A stretch of 42,693 bases of DNA from JABMRP01 sp964444795 (GTDB taxonomy: Bacteria; Planctomycetota; Planctomycetia; Pirellulales; Thermoguttaceae): contig CAYUIQ010000046.1 in the NCBI GenBank assembly GCA_964444795.1, forward strand, positions 1-42,693, in the 5' to 3' direction. The position numbers were made by a program, and so were the translations under genes. Positions 1-9,924 of the stretch are shown piece after piece (within the stretch, counting starts at the first letter, position 1; each line of letters begins with the position of its first letter). The notes under the pieces are model-generated. The model did no database searches and was not told the DNA's origin. It worked only from the letters and a program-made list of their open reading frames with translations.

Positions 1-62
1 AAGCAGCATGTCCACCCTCCTGCAATCCTCCAGGGATCCAGTTCTGGGATGAACCCTAAAAG
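1..62. other. Window edge, unassigned leader of the operon
   Basis: Two short open frames run in from the left edge and stop at 50-52 and 57-59, just before the DUF58 start. Neither tail is long enough to identify. A MoxR-type AAA ATPase is the usual upstream partner of DUF58 genes, so one of these could be its last codons. That is inference from gene order only. Confidence 0.3.
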
Positions 63-992
63 ATGTCTGAGCACTTGCCGCAAACGTATTACCTCGACCC
101 CGAGGTCTTGCAGAGGTTGGGCGACCTGGAGCTGGTCGCCCGTGAGGTGGTGGAGGGCCTGCGAGTGGGGAGCCATCGCAGTCCGCTGCGCGGCTTCAGC
201 ACGGAGTTCGCGCATCATCGGCAATACGCCTTGGGCGATGCGATACGCGACATCGATTGGCGTGTCTACGGTCGCACGGACCGTTATTATACGAAGCTTT
301 ACGAAGCCGAGGCGAATTTCGACGGTTACCTTCTGATGGACGCCAGTGCGTCAATGAGTTACGGATCGGGCAAGGTCAACAAGCTGGAGTACGCCAAATT
401 CCTTGCAGCTTCTCTGGCCTATCTGGTGCTCAAGCAGCGAGATTCGGTGGGACTTTCGATTTTCGATTCCGAAGTCCGCGCCTACCTGCCGGCTCGCTCC
501 GCGATGGGAATCATTCTGCAGATTGACAAGCTTCTACGCGACGTCAAGCCGACGCCGAAAACCAGCATTGCACAACAACTGCACGACATCGCGCTTCAGA
601 TGAAGCGTCGTTCGTTCGTGATCCTGATTTCAGACCTTCTAGCCGACGTGGACGACATCCTGGCCGGGCTCGACCACCTGCGGTTCGACGGCCATAATGT
701 GGTCGTTCTGCACACGCTGGATCCCTACGAACTCGAATTCCCTTTCAAAGGCACATGGCGTTTCGAGGGGCTCGAAGAGGAACTGCCGCTGACCACGCAG
801 CCCGAACGGATTCGCGAGGATTACATGAGCAGACTCAATGAATACCTGACGGCACTTCGCGCCGGATGCGTGGCAAGTCACGTCGACTACACAACCGTCG
901 ATACGTCGCGCCCGCTGGACGCGGTGCTGAGCAAAGTCTTTGTCGATCGCGCAGCAACACTCAATGGATCTTCCGTCGGAGTCCGTCTATGA
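63..992 (+). CDS. DUF58 domain protein, MoxR-operon partner
   Basis: The 309-residue protein carries the DUF58 signature near residues 58-72 (a Y..GD..R.IDWR pattern) followed by a VWA-like strand with a D-A-S-A-S metal-site motif near residue 95. DUF58 proteins are cytoplasmic or membrane-associated partners of MoxR AAA ATPases and of BatA/VWA proteins. They are thought to take part in chaperone-like maturation of envelope or metal-containing proteins. The ATG at 63 is the first in-frame start and gives a normal family N-terminus. The ribosome site is poor, as expected if translation is coupled to an upstream gene. The stop overlaps the next start as ATGA at 989-992. The family call is firm; the client is unknown. 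Confidence 0.9.
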   Translation: MSEHLPQTYYLDPEVLQRLGDLELVAREVVEGLRVGSHRSPLRGFSTEFAHHRQYALGDAIRDIDWRVYGRTDRYYTKLYEAEANFDGYLLMDASASMSYGSGKVNKLEYAKFLAASLAYLVLKQRDSVGLSIFDSEVRAYLPARSAMGIILQIDKLLRDVKPTPKTSIAQQLHDIALQMKRRSFVILISDLLADVDDILAGLDHLRFDGHNVVVLHTLDPYELEFPFKGTWRFEGLEEELPLTTQPERIREDYMSRLNEYLTALRAGCVASHVDYTTVDTSRPLDAVLSKVFVDRAATLNGSSVGVRL

Positions 993-3169
993 CCTTCATG
1001 AATCCATTACTTCTGTTGGCAGCGCTGGGAGTCGCTCTGCCCATTCTTGCCCATCTGCTGAACCGCTATCAGGTCAAGCAGACCGACTGGGCGGCGATGC
1101 AGTTCCTCAACAGAAGCGTGCGCATTCGTTCGCGACAATTACGATTACGCGACATTTTGCTGCTCCTGCTCCGCTGTCTTGCGGTGGTATTGCTGGTACT
1201 TGCTTTCTCGAAACCGTGGACGAAGGAGGCCGATGGCATCGCTTCGAAGTTAGGCGAACGCCGCGCCGGCGTCGTTATTGCATTGGACGGGTCGTACAGC
1301 ATGCAGCACAGCGACGGCACCTCGACGCGATTCGACCGCGCGATTGAAAAGATCAAAACAATCGCCGAAGACATCCACCCGGGCGACCCAGTGTCCCTGA
1401 TCCTTCTCGGCGACGAGCATAAGGTCGTCGCCCGGAATATGGCGTTCGATCCCGCACGCATCGACGCGCTGCTTAGCGCCCAGCAGGCGACGCCCGAAAC
1501 CTTGGACCTGGACAGCGTGCCGCGGCGTCTGATGGAGTTGGTCGAGGGCATGGAGGCGCCGCAGAAGGAAGTCTATATCGTCACCGACATGCAGGAGCGG
1601 AACTGGAAGAATCGTTCGGCATGGTTGCGCGACGCGTTTGAAGATATTGACCGGATCGCCGACACGTGCATTGTTCCGGTGCAGGGCGGTCCCGACAATC
1701 TGGCGATAACGAGTCTGGAGCTCGTCTCCGGCGTGCTTCGCAAAGGCACGATTGCAAGTTATCGCGCAACCGTGCGAAACTACGGTGCGGGCCCCGTTGC
1801 GAATGTGATGGTCAAGGGCTTGGTCAATAACATCAACGTGGACACCAAAAGCATTCCCGCGATTGCACCGGGTGCCGCGGAGACGGTCGCGTTGTCGGTC
1901 GCTTTCCAGGACCCCGGACCTATGCGTATCACCGCCAAGCTCGATGCAGACGCTCTGACGGTGGACAACTCGCGGCGGGCGGTGGCGATTATCCGGGAGC
2001 GGGTGTCGATCCTGTGTGTTGAGGGATCGTCGGACGGCGCGGCCAACTCCGGTACGTTCATAGCTGCCGCTTTGCGAGCACGCGGTTACGGCGCCGGTGA
2101 GGAGGAGTTCACCGTACGATCGGTGCCATGGGTCGAGTTGCCTACTCAAGACCTAGGCGGATTTGACGTCGTGATTCTTGCGGACGTCCCCGACATCACG
2201 CCCGATCAGGCGCGCCGCTTCGAGGAATATGTTCGCGCGGGCAACGGCCTGATCTGGTTCGCCGGCGACAACATGAAGGCCGCCGTCTGGAACAAGCGGT
2301 CGGCGCTCGATGGGACTCCGTTGTTGCCCGCTTCGATTAAACAAACCGTAAATGCGAGCGACGCGATGGGCGTGGGAGGAGCGCTGGACCCGATTATGCC
2401 CGAGCATCCCGTATGCCGCCCTCTGCGAACGCTGCCAGAGGATTTGCTCAGTGAAGCGCGTTTTCTGAAGCTGTTGCAGGTGCAGCCCACTGCCACCAGT
2501 TTCACGGTGTTGTCGCTTGCCGGCAGCGCTTCGCCGGTGCTGATTGAACACGCCATCGGTCGCGGACACGTCTTTATGTTCACCACCTCCGCGGAGCCTA
2601 CGTGGAATACCATGGCGCTGACGCCCGTCTTTCCCATGGTTCTCCAAAATATGGTGACATATTTGACCGCCCGGGAGTTCGAGAAGCCGCGGACAATCGG
2701 CGATTCCCTGTCGTTGTCTTATAAGGATCAGCCGGATGCCAGCGATGCCGTGTTCGATACGCCATCGGGCGCGGCGGTCACCGTCCCCGTCAGCGAACAC
2801 CACAACCAATACGTGGCCCTGCTCGACAACGCCCGCGAAGCCGGTTTCTATCTGGCGAAGGTGAGCGTGCAGTCGCCCGGCATGCCGATTGCAGTCAATC
2901 TCGATACCAGGGAGTCGAATGTGAAGTGTCTGTCTGCATTCGAGACAGCGAGCAGCTTTGATGGAACGGGCATTACGGTAGCGCACTCGGAACCGGATCT
3001 GCAAGCCGCCGTCGAAGAGGCTCGCACGGGACGCTCGTTCTGGCTCTCCTTCATGATAGCAGGCTTGGCGCTCCTTGTCGTCGAGAGCCTGTTTGCAGAT
3101 CGCCTGCTTAAGAACCCGTCTCCCGCAAAAGAATCCGCGTCTGCGTCGACGCACACGGAGGACGTATAG
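989..3169 (+). CDS. BatA-like VWA membrane protein
   Basis: The open frame could begin at 866, but the ATG at 989 is chosen. It sits in an ATGA overlap with the previous stop, has GGAG 7 nt upstream, and yields the family-typical N-terminus MTFMNPLLLLAALG. The 726-residue product has the BatA N-terminal helix pair (residues about 5-70, including the polar stretch after NRYQVK), a VWA domain from about residue 90 with a DGSYS metal-site motif, a large periplasmic region, and a C-terminal helix (about 685-705) ending in a short charged tail. BatA-type proteins sit in the inner membrane and use the VWA domain for metal-dependent protein contacts. The central region resembles the glutamine-amidotransferase-like fold common in planctomycete VWA proteins; that is a weaker call. 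Confidence 0.88.
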   Translation: MTFMNPLLLLAALGVALPILAHLLNRYQVKQTDWAAMQFLNRSVRIRSRQLRLRDILLLLLRCLAVVLLVLAFSKPWTKEADGIASKLGERRAGVVIALDGSYSMQHSDGTSTRFDRAIEKIKTIAEDIHPGDPVSLILLGDEHKVVARNMAFDPARIDALLSAQQATPETLDLDSVPRRLMELVEGMEAPQKEVYIVTDMQERNWKNRSAWLRDAFEDIDRIADTCIVPVQGGPDNLAITSLELVSGVLRKGTIASYRATVRNYGAGPVANVMVKGLVNNINVDTKSIPAIAPGAAETVALSVAFQDPGPMRITAKLDADALTVDNSRRAVAIIRERVSILCVEGSSDGAANSGTFIAAALRARGYGAGEEEFTVRSVPWVELPTQDLGGFDVVILADVPDITPDQARRFEEYVRAGNGLIWFAGDNMKAAVWNKRSALDGTPLLPASIKQTVNASDAMGVGGALDPIMPEHPVCRPLRTLPEDLLSEARFLKLLQVQPTATSFTVLSLAGSASPVLIEHAIGRGHVFMFTTSAEPTWNTMALTPVFPMVLQNMVTYLTAREFEKPRTIGDSLSLSYKDQPDASDAVFDTPSGAAVTVPVSEHHNQYVALLDNAREAGFYLAKVSVQSPGMPIAVNLDTRESNVKCLSAFETASSFDGTGITVAHSEPDLQAAVEEARTGRSFWLSFMIAGLALLVVESLFADRLLKNPSPAKESASASTHTEDV

Positions 3170-5557
3170 ATGATCAACCAGTTTGTGAATTACTTTCATA
3201 TCGAACAACTAATGTGGGCGCGTCCTATATCGTCGGCCGTCATGTTGGGGGCATTTGCAGCCGTTATTGCCCTGACCGTATACCTCTATCTCCGTCCTCG
3301 GGGACTGCCGATATGGGTTCGCATCTCGCTGGCCGCCGGCCGGCTAATCGTTCTGTGCCTGATCGTTGCAGCCCTGTTCGAGCCGACAGCGACCGTGAGA
3401 CAGACCCGCACTGTTAAACGCCGTTTACCGGTACTGATCGACGTATCCCAGAGCATGTCGGTAAAGGACCAGCGCAAACGGCCCGAGGATATTGTCGATG
3501 CGGCCGCCGCGCTGGGGATCCTCCCGCTTGAGGAGATAACCGATGCGAACGGGGTCGCCATGGCGCTGAACACGAAGCAGCATCAGAAGATTGCCGGTTC
3601 CTCCCGACTCGACTTGGCGAGGAGCCTGCTGACGCAGCCGACTCGCGAGATGCTCGAATCGCTCGGCGACGATCTCGAAGTCAGCTATTACGCCTTCGGC
3701 AGGACGCTTCGTCGACTCGGCGACGGCCAGAGCGGGGCCGCTGATTCCCTGGCTGCGCTAAAGGCCGTCGAGCCTGGAACATCCATTGCGGAGTCGCTTG
3801 AAGCGGTGTCCAAAGCCGACCGCGGCGCTCCTCTAGCCGGCATCGTGCTGCTGACCGATGGACTCGACACCTCTTCGCGTCGGGCCGATGACGCAGTCCA
3901 CGACCTGGGCACGCACGGCATCCCGGTCTACCCCGTGGCGATGGGTATCGCCGACCCCGACGACGTCTCCATCCGCAACATCATCATGCAGGAAGTCGCC
4001 TTCTCGGGCGACAAAGTTCCCGTCCGCGTCCAAATCCGATCCAAGGGCTATGAGAAGCGGACCGCCGACATGACGGTGTACCTCAACGGCAGAAGCGTAG
4101 AACAGAAAAGCATCTCACTCGAGGGCGGCCTGCAATTCGAGGACATCTTCTTCCATGTCGACGTGCATGAAAAGGGCGTGGCTCATATCGAGATATCCAT
4201 AGAACCCTTTGCCGACGAGGCTACGGCGGAGAATAACCGGGTGCAGCGCAGCGTTCGGGTTGTGAACGAAAAGATCAACGTGCTATGCATGGAAGGCAGT
4301 GCCCGCTGGGAGTACCGTTACCTTCGTGCCATGCTGAAGCGGGATCCACGCATCAACGCCACCTTCATCGCCACCCGTGCCAAGCCCGAGATGGCGCGGA
4401 GTTCATCCGAATACATCGCGCAGTTTCCCGAGAGCCGCGAAGAGGCTTTCAACTATGACTTGGTTATTCTGGGCGATGTCGATTCTTCCTTCTTCACTTC
4501 CGAGGCCTTCCAGCGGCTGGAGGAACTGGTCCGGGATCGCGGTGGTTCCCTGCTCATGTTGTGCGGGGTGCGATTTGCGCCCACCAGCTATGGCGGGACG
4601 CCGCTGGAGCGGATGTTGCCGGTGGCGTTCGACCCGGATGGCGCCTGGGAAGATGTCGGTGACGACGTCTACCCGGTGCTCACTCCCGAAGGCCGCAGCA
4701 GCCTGGTCATGACGCTGGAGAACGATCAGGAGGAGAACGATCTGATCTGGAGCCGCGTTGTGCCGCTCGGCCGCGTTCCGCCGTTGCTCGCACCGCGCCT
4801 CGGGGCCACCGTGCTGGCCGAGCTTTCCGACTCCCAGGCCCGCACCGAACGGTTCCCGCTGGTGGCGTGGCAGCGCTACGGGGCCGGCAAGTGCATGATG
4901 ATGGCCAACGACCGCCTCTGGTTGCTCCGCCTCAAGACGGGCGACAAGTACCACTGGCGTGTCTGGTCGCAGTGCATCCAGTTCCTGACGTTGTCGCGGC
5001 TTATGGGCGAGCATAAGAGAATCCGTCTGGAAACGGACCGGGCCACGTATCCGATCGGCGAGCAGGCGATGCTCTACGCCCATGTGCTCGACGATAGTTT
5101 CAAGCCGATAACGCAGACCGGTTTCGAGGTCGCAGTGAGCCTGCTGGACGACTCGGGCGCGGAACCTCAGCGCATCACCCTCCGGCCCGACGCGGCGACT
5201 CCCGGACTTTATGGAGGTTACTTCTCTCCGCCGCGCCCGGGGCGCTACCGGATGGAGGCGAACTCCGGCGACCGTTCGCTTTCCAATACGACCGAGTTCC
5301 AGGTGGCCGACATCAAACCGGAAATGGCCAACACGGATATGCAGGTCGAACGTCTGCGGAGGATTGCGGATCTTTCGGGCGGAAAGTGTCTTAACATCCT
5401 GCAGTTTCAAGATCTGTCGTCTCTACTCAACCGCGAACCACACACGACTACCGTCCGTACGGAACGGCCCTTGTGGGACAACGCCTTGGTCGCCTTCCTG
5501 CTTGTTGTCTTAGTGGGTTTTGAATGGATTGTGCGAAGGAGGTACGACCTGCCGTGA
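3170..5557 (+). CDS. VWA membrane protein with glutamine-amidotransferase-like region
   Basis: The 795-residue protein starts directly after the stop of the preceding gene, with GGAGG at 3157-3161. Two N-terminal membrane helices (about residues 20-42 and 52-72) precede a VWA domain whose metal-site motif is DVSQS near residue 91. An Ig-like stretch follows, then a flavodoxin/amidotransferase-like region from about 370 (NVLCMEGSARWEYRYL), a C-terminal beta-rich part, and a final helix near 773-788 with a basic cytoplasmic tail. It is a paralogue in architecture of the previous gene, and such pairs are usual in MoxR-DUF58 operons. The amidotransferase-like region shows no evident catalytic Cys-His-Glu triad, so it is probably structural. 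Its end overlaps the next gene by four bases. Confidence 0.85.
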   Translation: MINQFVNYFHIEQLMWARPISSAVMLGAFAAVIALTVYLYLRPRGLPIWVRISLAAGRLIVLCLIVAALFEPTATVRQTRTVKRRLPVLIDVSQSMSVKDQRKRPEDIVDAAAALGILPLEEITDANGVAMALNTKQHQKIAGSSRLDLARSLLTQPTREMLESLGDDLEVSYYAFGRTLRRLGDGQSGAADSLAALKAVEPGTSIAESLEAVSKADRGAPLAGIVLLTDGLDTSSRRADDAVHDLGTHGIPVYPVAMGIADPDDVSIRNIIMQEVAFSGDKVPVRVQIRSKGYEKRTADMTVYLNGRSVEQKSISLEGGLQFEDIFFHVDVHEKGVAHIEISIEPFADEATAENNRVQRSVRVVNEKINVLCMEGSARWEYRYLRAMLKRDPRINATFIATRAKPEMARSSSEYIAQFPESREEAFNYDLVILGDVDSSFFTSEAFQRLEELVRDRGGSLLMLCGVRFAPTSYGGTPLERMLPVAFDPDGAWEDVGDDVYPVLTPEGRSSLVMTLENDQEENDLIWSRVVPLGRVPPLLAPRLGATVLAELSDSQARTERFPLVAWQRYGAGKCMMMANDRLWLLRLKTGDKYHWRVWSQCIQFLTLSRLMGEHKRIRLETDRATYPIGEQAMLYAHVLDDSFKPITQTGFEVAVSLLDDSGAEPQRITLRPDAATPGLYGGYFSPPRPGRYRMEANSGDRSLSNTTEFQVADIKPEMANTDMQVERLRRIADLSGGKCLNILQFQDLSSLLNREPHTTTVRTERPLWDNALVAFLLVVLVGFEWIVRRRYDLP
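5536..5543 (+). promoter_or_regulatory. Shine-Dalgarno deciding the start of the coiled-coil gene
   Basis: AAGGAGGT lies 10 nt before the GTG at 5554 and inside the previous gene. It favours the GTG start, which forms a GTGA overlap with the upstream stop, over the in-frame ATG at 5524, which lacks such a site. Confidence 0.7.
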
Positions 5558-8500
5558 CCGATAACCGCCAACAAAGGAACCTTGATTCGCGCGTGAGAGC
5601 CGTGTGGCGTCGCGAACAGTTGCTGCACGCTACCGCGGGCATGCTGGCGTTCTGTCGGTGGGTAGTACTGCTGTTTTTTGCCGCGGTGGCAGTTGACTGG
5701 ATGACGTATATGCCCGAATCGGGGCGCGTTGCGATCTTCGTGACGTTGCTGGCCGCCGCGGTATACATGGCCTGGCGCTGTGGGTGGCGGCAAGTCCGCG
5801 CTTTCAACGCCACGCATACGGCGCTGCGGATTGAAGAGCATGTTGGCGGCCTTGAGAGCCTGCTGGTTAGCGCTGTCCAGTTCCAGAACGGCGGGCTGTG
5901 TACCGGAACATCCGAATCACTGCGCGACCTGACCTGCAGCAGAGCCGGGGAATCCGTCGAGCCATTGCGTCCCGAGGCGATTGTTCGTTCCCATGGGCTC
6001 CGGCTCCCTCTGACGACCGTGCTCATCCTGGCCCTGATCATCCGTGTCTTTGCCGGTGTGGACGCCCTCTTTCTTTCCGTCGGCGTAGCCCGCGTCTTCC
6101 CCCCCTGGTCGGACGACGAATATCCCACGCGTACCCAACTCGACCTGGTCGGCGGCGATATGGTTGTGAAGGAAGGAGATTCGGCCCGGATCGAGGCTCG
6201 TGTTTCGGGTGTCATTCCAAGCGAGGCGCGGCTCGCCTTGCGGACCGGCACGGGAAAGCCGCGCATGCACGCACTGGAAATAACCAATCGCGAGTGTCAG
6301 TACACCGTTGAATCCGCCTTCCGGGGATTCGAGTATCGCATCATTGCCGGTGACGCGCGGAGCCCCTGGCGCACCGTCGAGGTGATCTCTTCTCCCCGCA
6401 TCGAGCGTGCCGAGGTAAGTCTCAAATTTCCGGGCTACACCGGTCGTCCCATCGAAACCGTCGAAGCACTGACGGTCACCGTGCCCGAGGGGACCCACAT
6501 CAAGTGGCAACTCACCCTGGACCGTGCGGTCAGCAAGGCGACTTTCAATCCTTCCGCGGGAGAATCGCAGCCGCTGGTCGTGAGTCCAGACGGACGCACC
6601 GTGACGATGATGCCGTACCTCGCCACTCAGTCACGGGCATACAACTTCTCGTGGGTGGAAAGAAGGGAGCACGGTTTCTCTTTCACGGGACCCAGCCACT
6701 ACGTGCAGGTGGCGCCGGACCAGTCACCCCATGTCGAGATCACATCGCCCAAGAACAACCTTTATGCGACGCTGGGACGCAAGATCGACCTCGCCTACCG
6801 CTGTCGCGATGATCACGGGATCGGCGAGGCTACGATCTCTTACCGCGTCAACAAGAGCGGGGATGAGAAAGTAACCATCCCCTTGCCGGAACTGAGCGAC
6901 GGAAGCGAGCAGCGGGTCGACTGGAACTACCTTGAGGCCCTGCCGGACCTCAAGGTGGGCGACACCGTATCGTTCGCGATCGAACTGGCCGACCGCTATC
7001 CGGGGCCGCAAGGGCACCACCGCGTGCGATCGCAGGCACGGCGCGTGCGGTTCCTTTCTAAGGAAGACTACCTGGCGCGGATTGAGAATGAGAAGCGCCG
7101 GCTCCTGACCCAGGTCCGTAGGATCTACCGGGAGGAGCGCGAGGTCCATGAGTTCGTCCGCAACCTCGACCCGACGGCGGACATCTTCCTCCAGACCTGC
7201 CAGTTAGAAGCCGTGCGGCAGGACTTGATCCGCGACCGCCTGGGCGCGGTGCGCAAGGGCATCGACATGCTGGTTGAAGACATTGCGGCGAACAACGTCG
7301 AGGGCGAGGCCGGGAGCGCGGCGCTGGTCAAGCTGGGCGACAATTTGCAGATCATTGCGGACGATCACCTGGGGCGTGCCGCCTCGTTGCTGCGGGACCT
7401 GGCCGCGGCCACGGACGGCGGCACCAGTGACCGAAATCCGGTGGCCGCGGTCGACATGGTCAACAGTTCGGCACGCGAACTCGGTCTCGTGGTCTTTCAA
7501 CTCGGTTTTGCGGAAGGCGCGGACGCCATGGCGCGCGAACTGCACGCCACCGTCCAGACTCAGGTCGGCTTGCGCCAGCGCGCTGTCGCCGGGGGCAAGG
7601 CTGAGGCGGCCGGTGGCGAGGATCCGGCCACGGCGCAAACCCGGCTTGCGGAAGAGACGGCTCGCTTGCTGGTCGCGACACCACGAAACAAGGAGAGCAC
7701 CAGTACGGACGCCCTGGTGGCCTTCAAGCTTTCGCGCATGGTCAACGGGCTGCTCCGTTCGGGGACCGTCGACAAGATGAACGAATCCGCCGCGATCATT
7801 GCCAAGGGCGAAAGCGAACAGGCCGCCCGCCTGCAGGCCGAGGTGATTTCGGCCCTGCTCAACGCGGAGTTTCGCCTGCGGCTCGGCGCGGAATACGAGG
7901 CGCTGAGCAAGGCCCGCGACCTCCTTGCCGAACAGGCCGACGGGCAGAAGAAACTGCGCGAGGAAGTCACCGTCCTGAGCAAGAAGGAATTCAGCGGCAA
8001 CCAGACGGCGATCGCTGAATCACAGGCGGCGCTCCATCAACAGTTCCAATTGCTTCTGACGCCGGAGGTGCCTGCGAATCGACCCAGCCTGTTCGATGTC
8101 GTCTATCCCGCCGCACCACCGGTCGATGACCTGCTTGCCAAGGCTAATAGCGGCTTGAAGGCAGCCGTGACCGCAATCGAGGCGGGTGACCGGGAGGCTG
8201 CTGCCACGCACCAGCAACAGGTGGAAACCGCATTGGCCAGTCTCGCCGAAATCGCCAGCCGGCGCATAGAAGCGATGACCGAGGAGGTCAGGATTGTGGC
8301 CTTGGTCACCATTTCCACGAAACAAGCATCGCAGATCCTCACGCTGGAGGAACGCCTGATCGCTCTGCTCGAGCAGGCCGAGGACGCCGCGGATGAAGAG
8401 GTCGATACAGCATTTCTTGTTCCTGAAAACCAGGCGCTGGCCGACGATGCCGGGATGTTCCTGCGGAACATCGGTCCCGGCGAGGACAATTTGCCGCTGT

Positions 8501-9924
8501 TCGACTGTGTCGGCCGGGTGGTACGAGCCCTTACCAAGGCCACCCCGTTGCTCAAGGAAAACAAACCGGATGCAGCGATCCATTTGCAGGAGCAGGCACT
8601 TGATTCGCTGGAAGAGGCCGGCGGCGTGATCGAGGAACTGACGAAAACGCGGACCGCGTTTGCAGGGGTGCTGGCGACCGCCGGCGACGCTCTGGCCCCG
8701 AGCCCGCTCCTGGCGGAGATCGAAGCCGAGCAGGCCGTTCTGACCGCGGCGACCGCGAAGGCCAAGGACGCGCCGGCAGGGCAGACCGAGCTCGTGATTC
8801 CCCAGAAGAACCTGGTTCATGCCGTGAATGCCGTGCTGGATTCGCTCGATGCTCTGGCCCACAGGATCGACTCCGGCACCGTGTTGCTGTTCGCCAAGGA
8901 AGATATGGAAGCCGCCGCGGTCGGGCTGGAGACAGGGGACATCGAGGAGTCCCTCGACGCGCAGTCGGTCATCGTGGACTCGCTGCAGGAGCTCCGGGCA
9001 AACCTTGATGAGGTCACCCCGCGCTATCGTTACGTCCGGGAGCTGGCAGAGTGTCTGTACGAACGGATGCCGGAAAGCGCGGCGATTCTGACCGGGATCC
9101 GACAATTGAAAGAACAGGCGGAGGGTGCGCCGGATGCAGATCTACTGAAACGGCAGGCGGAGGAGTTCGGAAGCCAATTGAAGCGACTGTCCGGGGAGGA
9201 GCGCCATGCCGCCACCGCCGGCCGGTTGGTGCAGGCGATCGGGGACAAGGGTGCTGAAGCCGCGCTCAAGGAGTCGCTCGACGCGCTGCGCGCCGAGGCC
9301 TCCGAACTGCAAACCCTGATCAAGAACCTGGCTTATCTCATCGCTCCGCCTGTATCCACGGGTTATGTCAGGGAACCCGAGGTTGCCCTGCTCGAGAAAG
9401 TGCTGGACCTGGCTGCACATCAACAGGACCTCTCGCGGAACACACAATCCGCCGTGCAAGACGAGTTGGCGGCGACCGCCGAGCGGCAGCGCGAACTCGC
9501 AGACCAATGTAGGGCTGCGGGGCCTCACCCGAAGCTGGCCACCGCACAGATCCACATGAAGGCGGCTGCAGCCGCGTTGGAGGCGAGCGATCGCGCGGCG
9601 GCGATCACCAGCCAGCACCAGGCGAACGACGCCCTGCGCCACTTTGTTTACGAGTATGCGCTGAAGTATGTGATGATACCCCCCCCGGGTCCACCGCAGC
9701 CGCCCGTACCCTTTGAGAGTGAGGATCTCGTGGAGCAGACATTCCTGCCCTTGTTCGAGCCCGGAGCCTTGACCGGCGACAAACCGAAAGGTGGCCGCCT
9801 CGAATGGGAAGTGCTTGGCCGCCGCGATCGCGCCGCCCTGAACGAGAACTTTGCTAGAGAATTGCCGCTGGAATATCGAGAGATTCTCAAGGACTATTAT
9901 GAAAGATTGACACATGATCCGTGA
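5554..9924 (+). CDS. Large membrane-anchored Ig-like/coiled-coil protein
   Basis: The protein has 1456 residues from the GTG start. Two N-terminal helices (about 30-48 and 57-75) and a third near 150-168 anchor it. A beta-rich, Ig-like periplasmic part spans roughly 190-480. About 950 residues of Ala/Glu/Leu-rich helical sequence follow, with strong coiled-coil character and no catalytic motif. The C-terminus closes with a proline-rich linker (near 1370) and a short LPLEYREILKDYYERL-type tail, often seen at the end of such operon proteins in planctomycetes. The layout recalls DUF4175-type proteins, but a match to that family is not certain. Position between VWA genes and a cyclase-repeat gene suggests a periplasm-spanning scaffold. 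An 11-nt overlap couples it to the next gene. Confidence 0.8.
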   Translation: MTDNRQQRNLDSRVRAVWRREQLLHATAGMLAFCRWVVLLFFAAVAVDWMTYMPESGRVAIFVTLLAAAVYMAWRCGWRQVRAFNATHTALRIEEHVGGLESLLVSAVQFQNGGLCTGTSESLRDLTCSRAGESVEPLRPEAIVRSHGLRLPLTTVLILALIIRVFAGVDALFLSVGVARVFPPWSDDEYPTRTQLDLVGGDMVVKEGDSARIEARVSGVIPSEARLALRTGTGKPRMHALEITNRECQYTVESAFRGFEYRIIAGDARSPWRTVEVISSPRIERAEVSLKFPGYTGRPIETVEALTVTVPEGTHIKWQLTLDRAVSKATFNPSAGESQPLVVSPDGRTVTMMPYLATQSRAYNFSWVERREHGFSFTGPSHYVQVAPDQSPHVEITSPKNNLYATLGRKIDLAYRCRDDHGIGEATISYRVNKSGDEKVTIPLPELSDGSEQRVDWNYLEALPDLKVGDTVSFAIELADRYPGPQGHHRVRSQARRVRFLSKEDYLARIENEKRRLLTQVRRIYREEREVHEFVRNLDPTADIFLQTCQLEAVRQDLIRDRLGAVRKGIDMLVEDIAANNVEGEAGSAALVKLGDNLQIIADDHLGRAASLLRDLAAATDGGTSDRNPVAAVDMVNSSARELGLVVFQLGFAEGADAMARELHATVQTQVGLRQRAVAGGKAEAAGGEDPATAQTRLAEETARLLVATPRNKESTSTDALVAFKLSRMVNGLLRSGTVDKMNESAAIIAKGESEQAARLQAEVISALLNAEFRLRLGAEYEALSKARDLLAEQADGQKKLREEVTVLSKKEFSGNQTAIAESQAALHQQFQLLLTPEVPANRPSLFDVVYPAAPPVDDLLAKANSGLKAAVTAIEAGDREAAATHQQQVETALASLAEIASRRIEAMTEEVRIVALVTISTKQASQILTLEERLIALLEQAEDAADEEVDTAFLVPENQALADDAGMFLRNIGPGEDNLPLFDCVGRVVRALTKATPLLKENKPDAAIHLQEQALDSLEEAGGVIEELTKTRTAFAGVLATAGDALAPSPLLAEIEAEQAVLTAATAKAKDAPAGQTELVIPQKNLVHAVNAVLDSLDALAHRIDSGTVLLFAKEDMEAAAVGLETGDIEESLDAQSVIVDSLQELRANLDEVTPRYRYVRELAECLYERMPESAAILTGIRQLKEQAEGAPDADLLKRQAEEFGSQLKRLSGEERHAATAGRLVQAIGDKGAEAALKESLDALRAEASELQTLIKNLAYLIAPPVSTGYVREPEVALLEKVLDLAAHQQDLSRNTQSAVQDELAATAERQRELADQCRAAGPHPKLATAQIHMKAAAAALEASDRAAAITSQHQANDALRHFVYEYALKYVMIPPPGPPQPPVPFESEDLVEQTFLPLFEPGALTGDKPKGGRLEWEVLGRRDRAALNENFARELPLEYREILKDYYERLTHDP

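Noticed and set aside
8020..9105. 361-codon open frame on the minus strand
   Set aside because: Shadow of the coiled-coil gene; composition follows antisense of Ala/Glu/Leu-rich helices.
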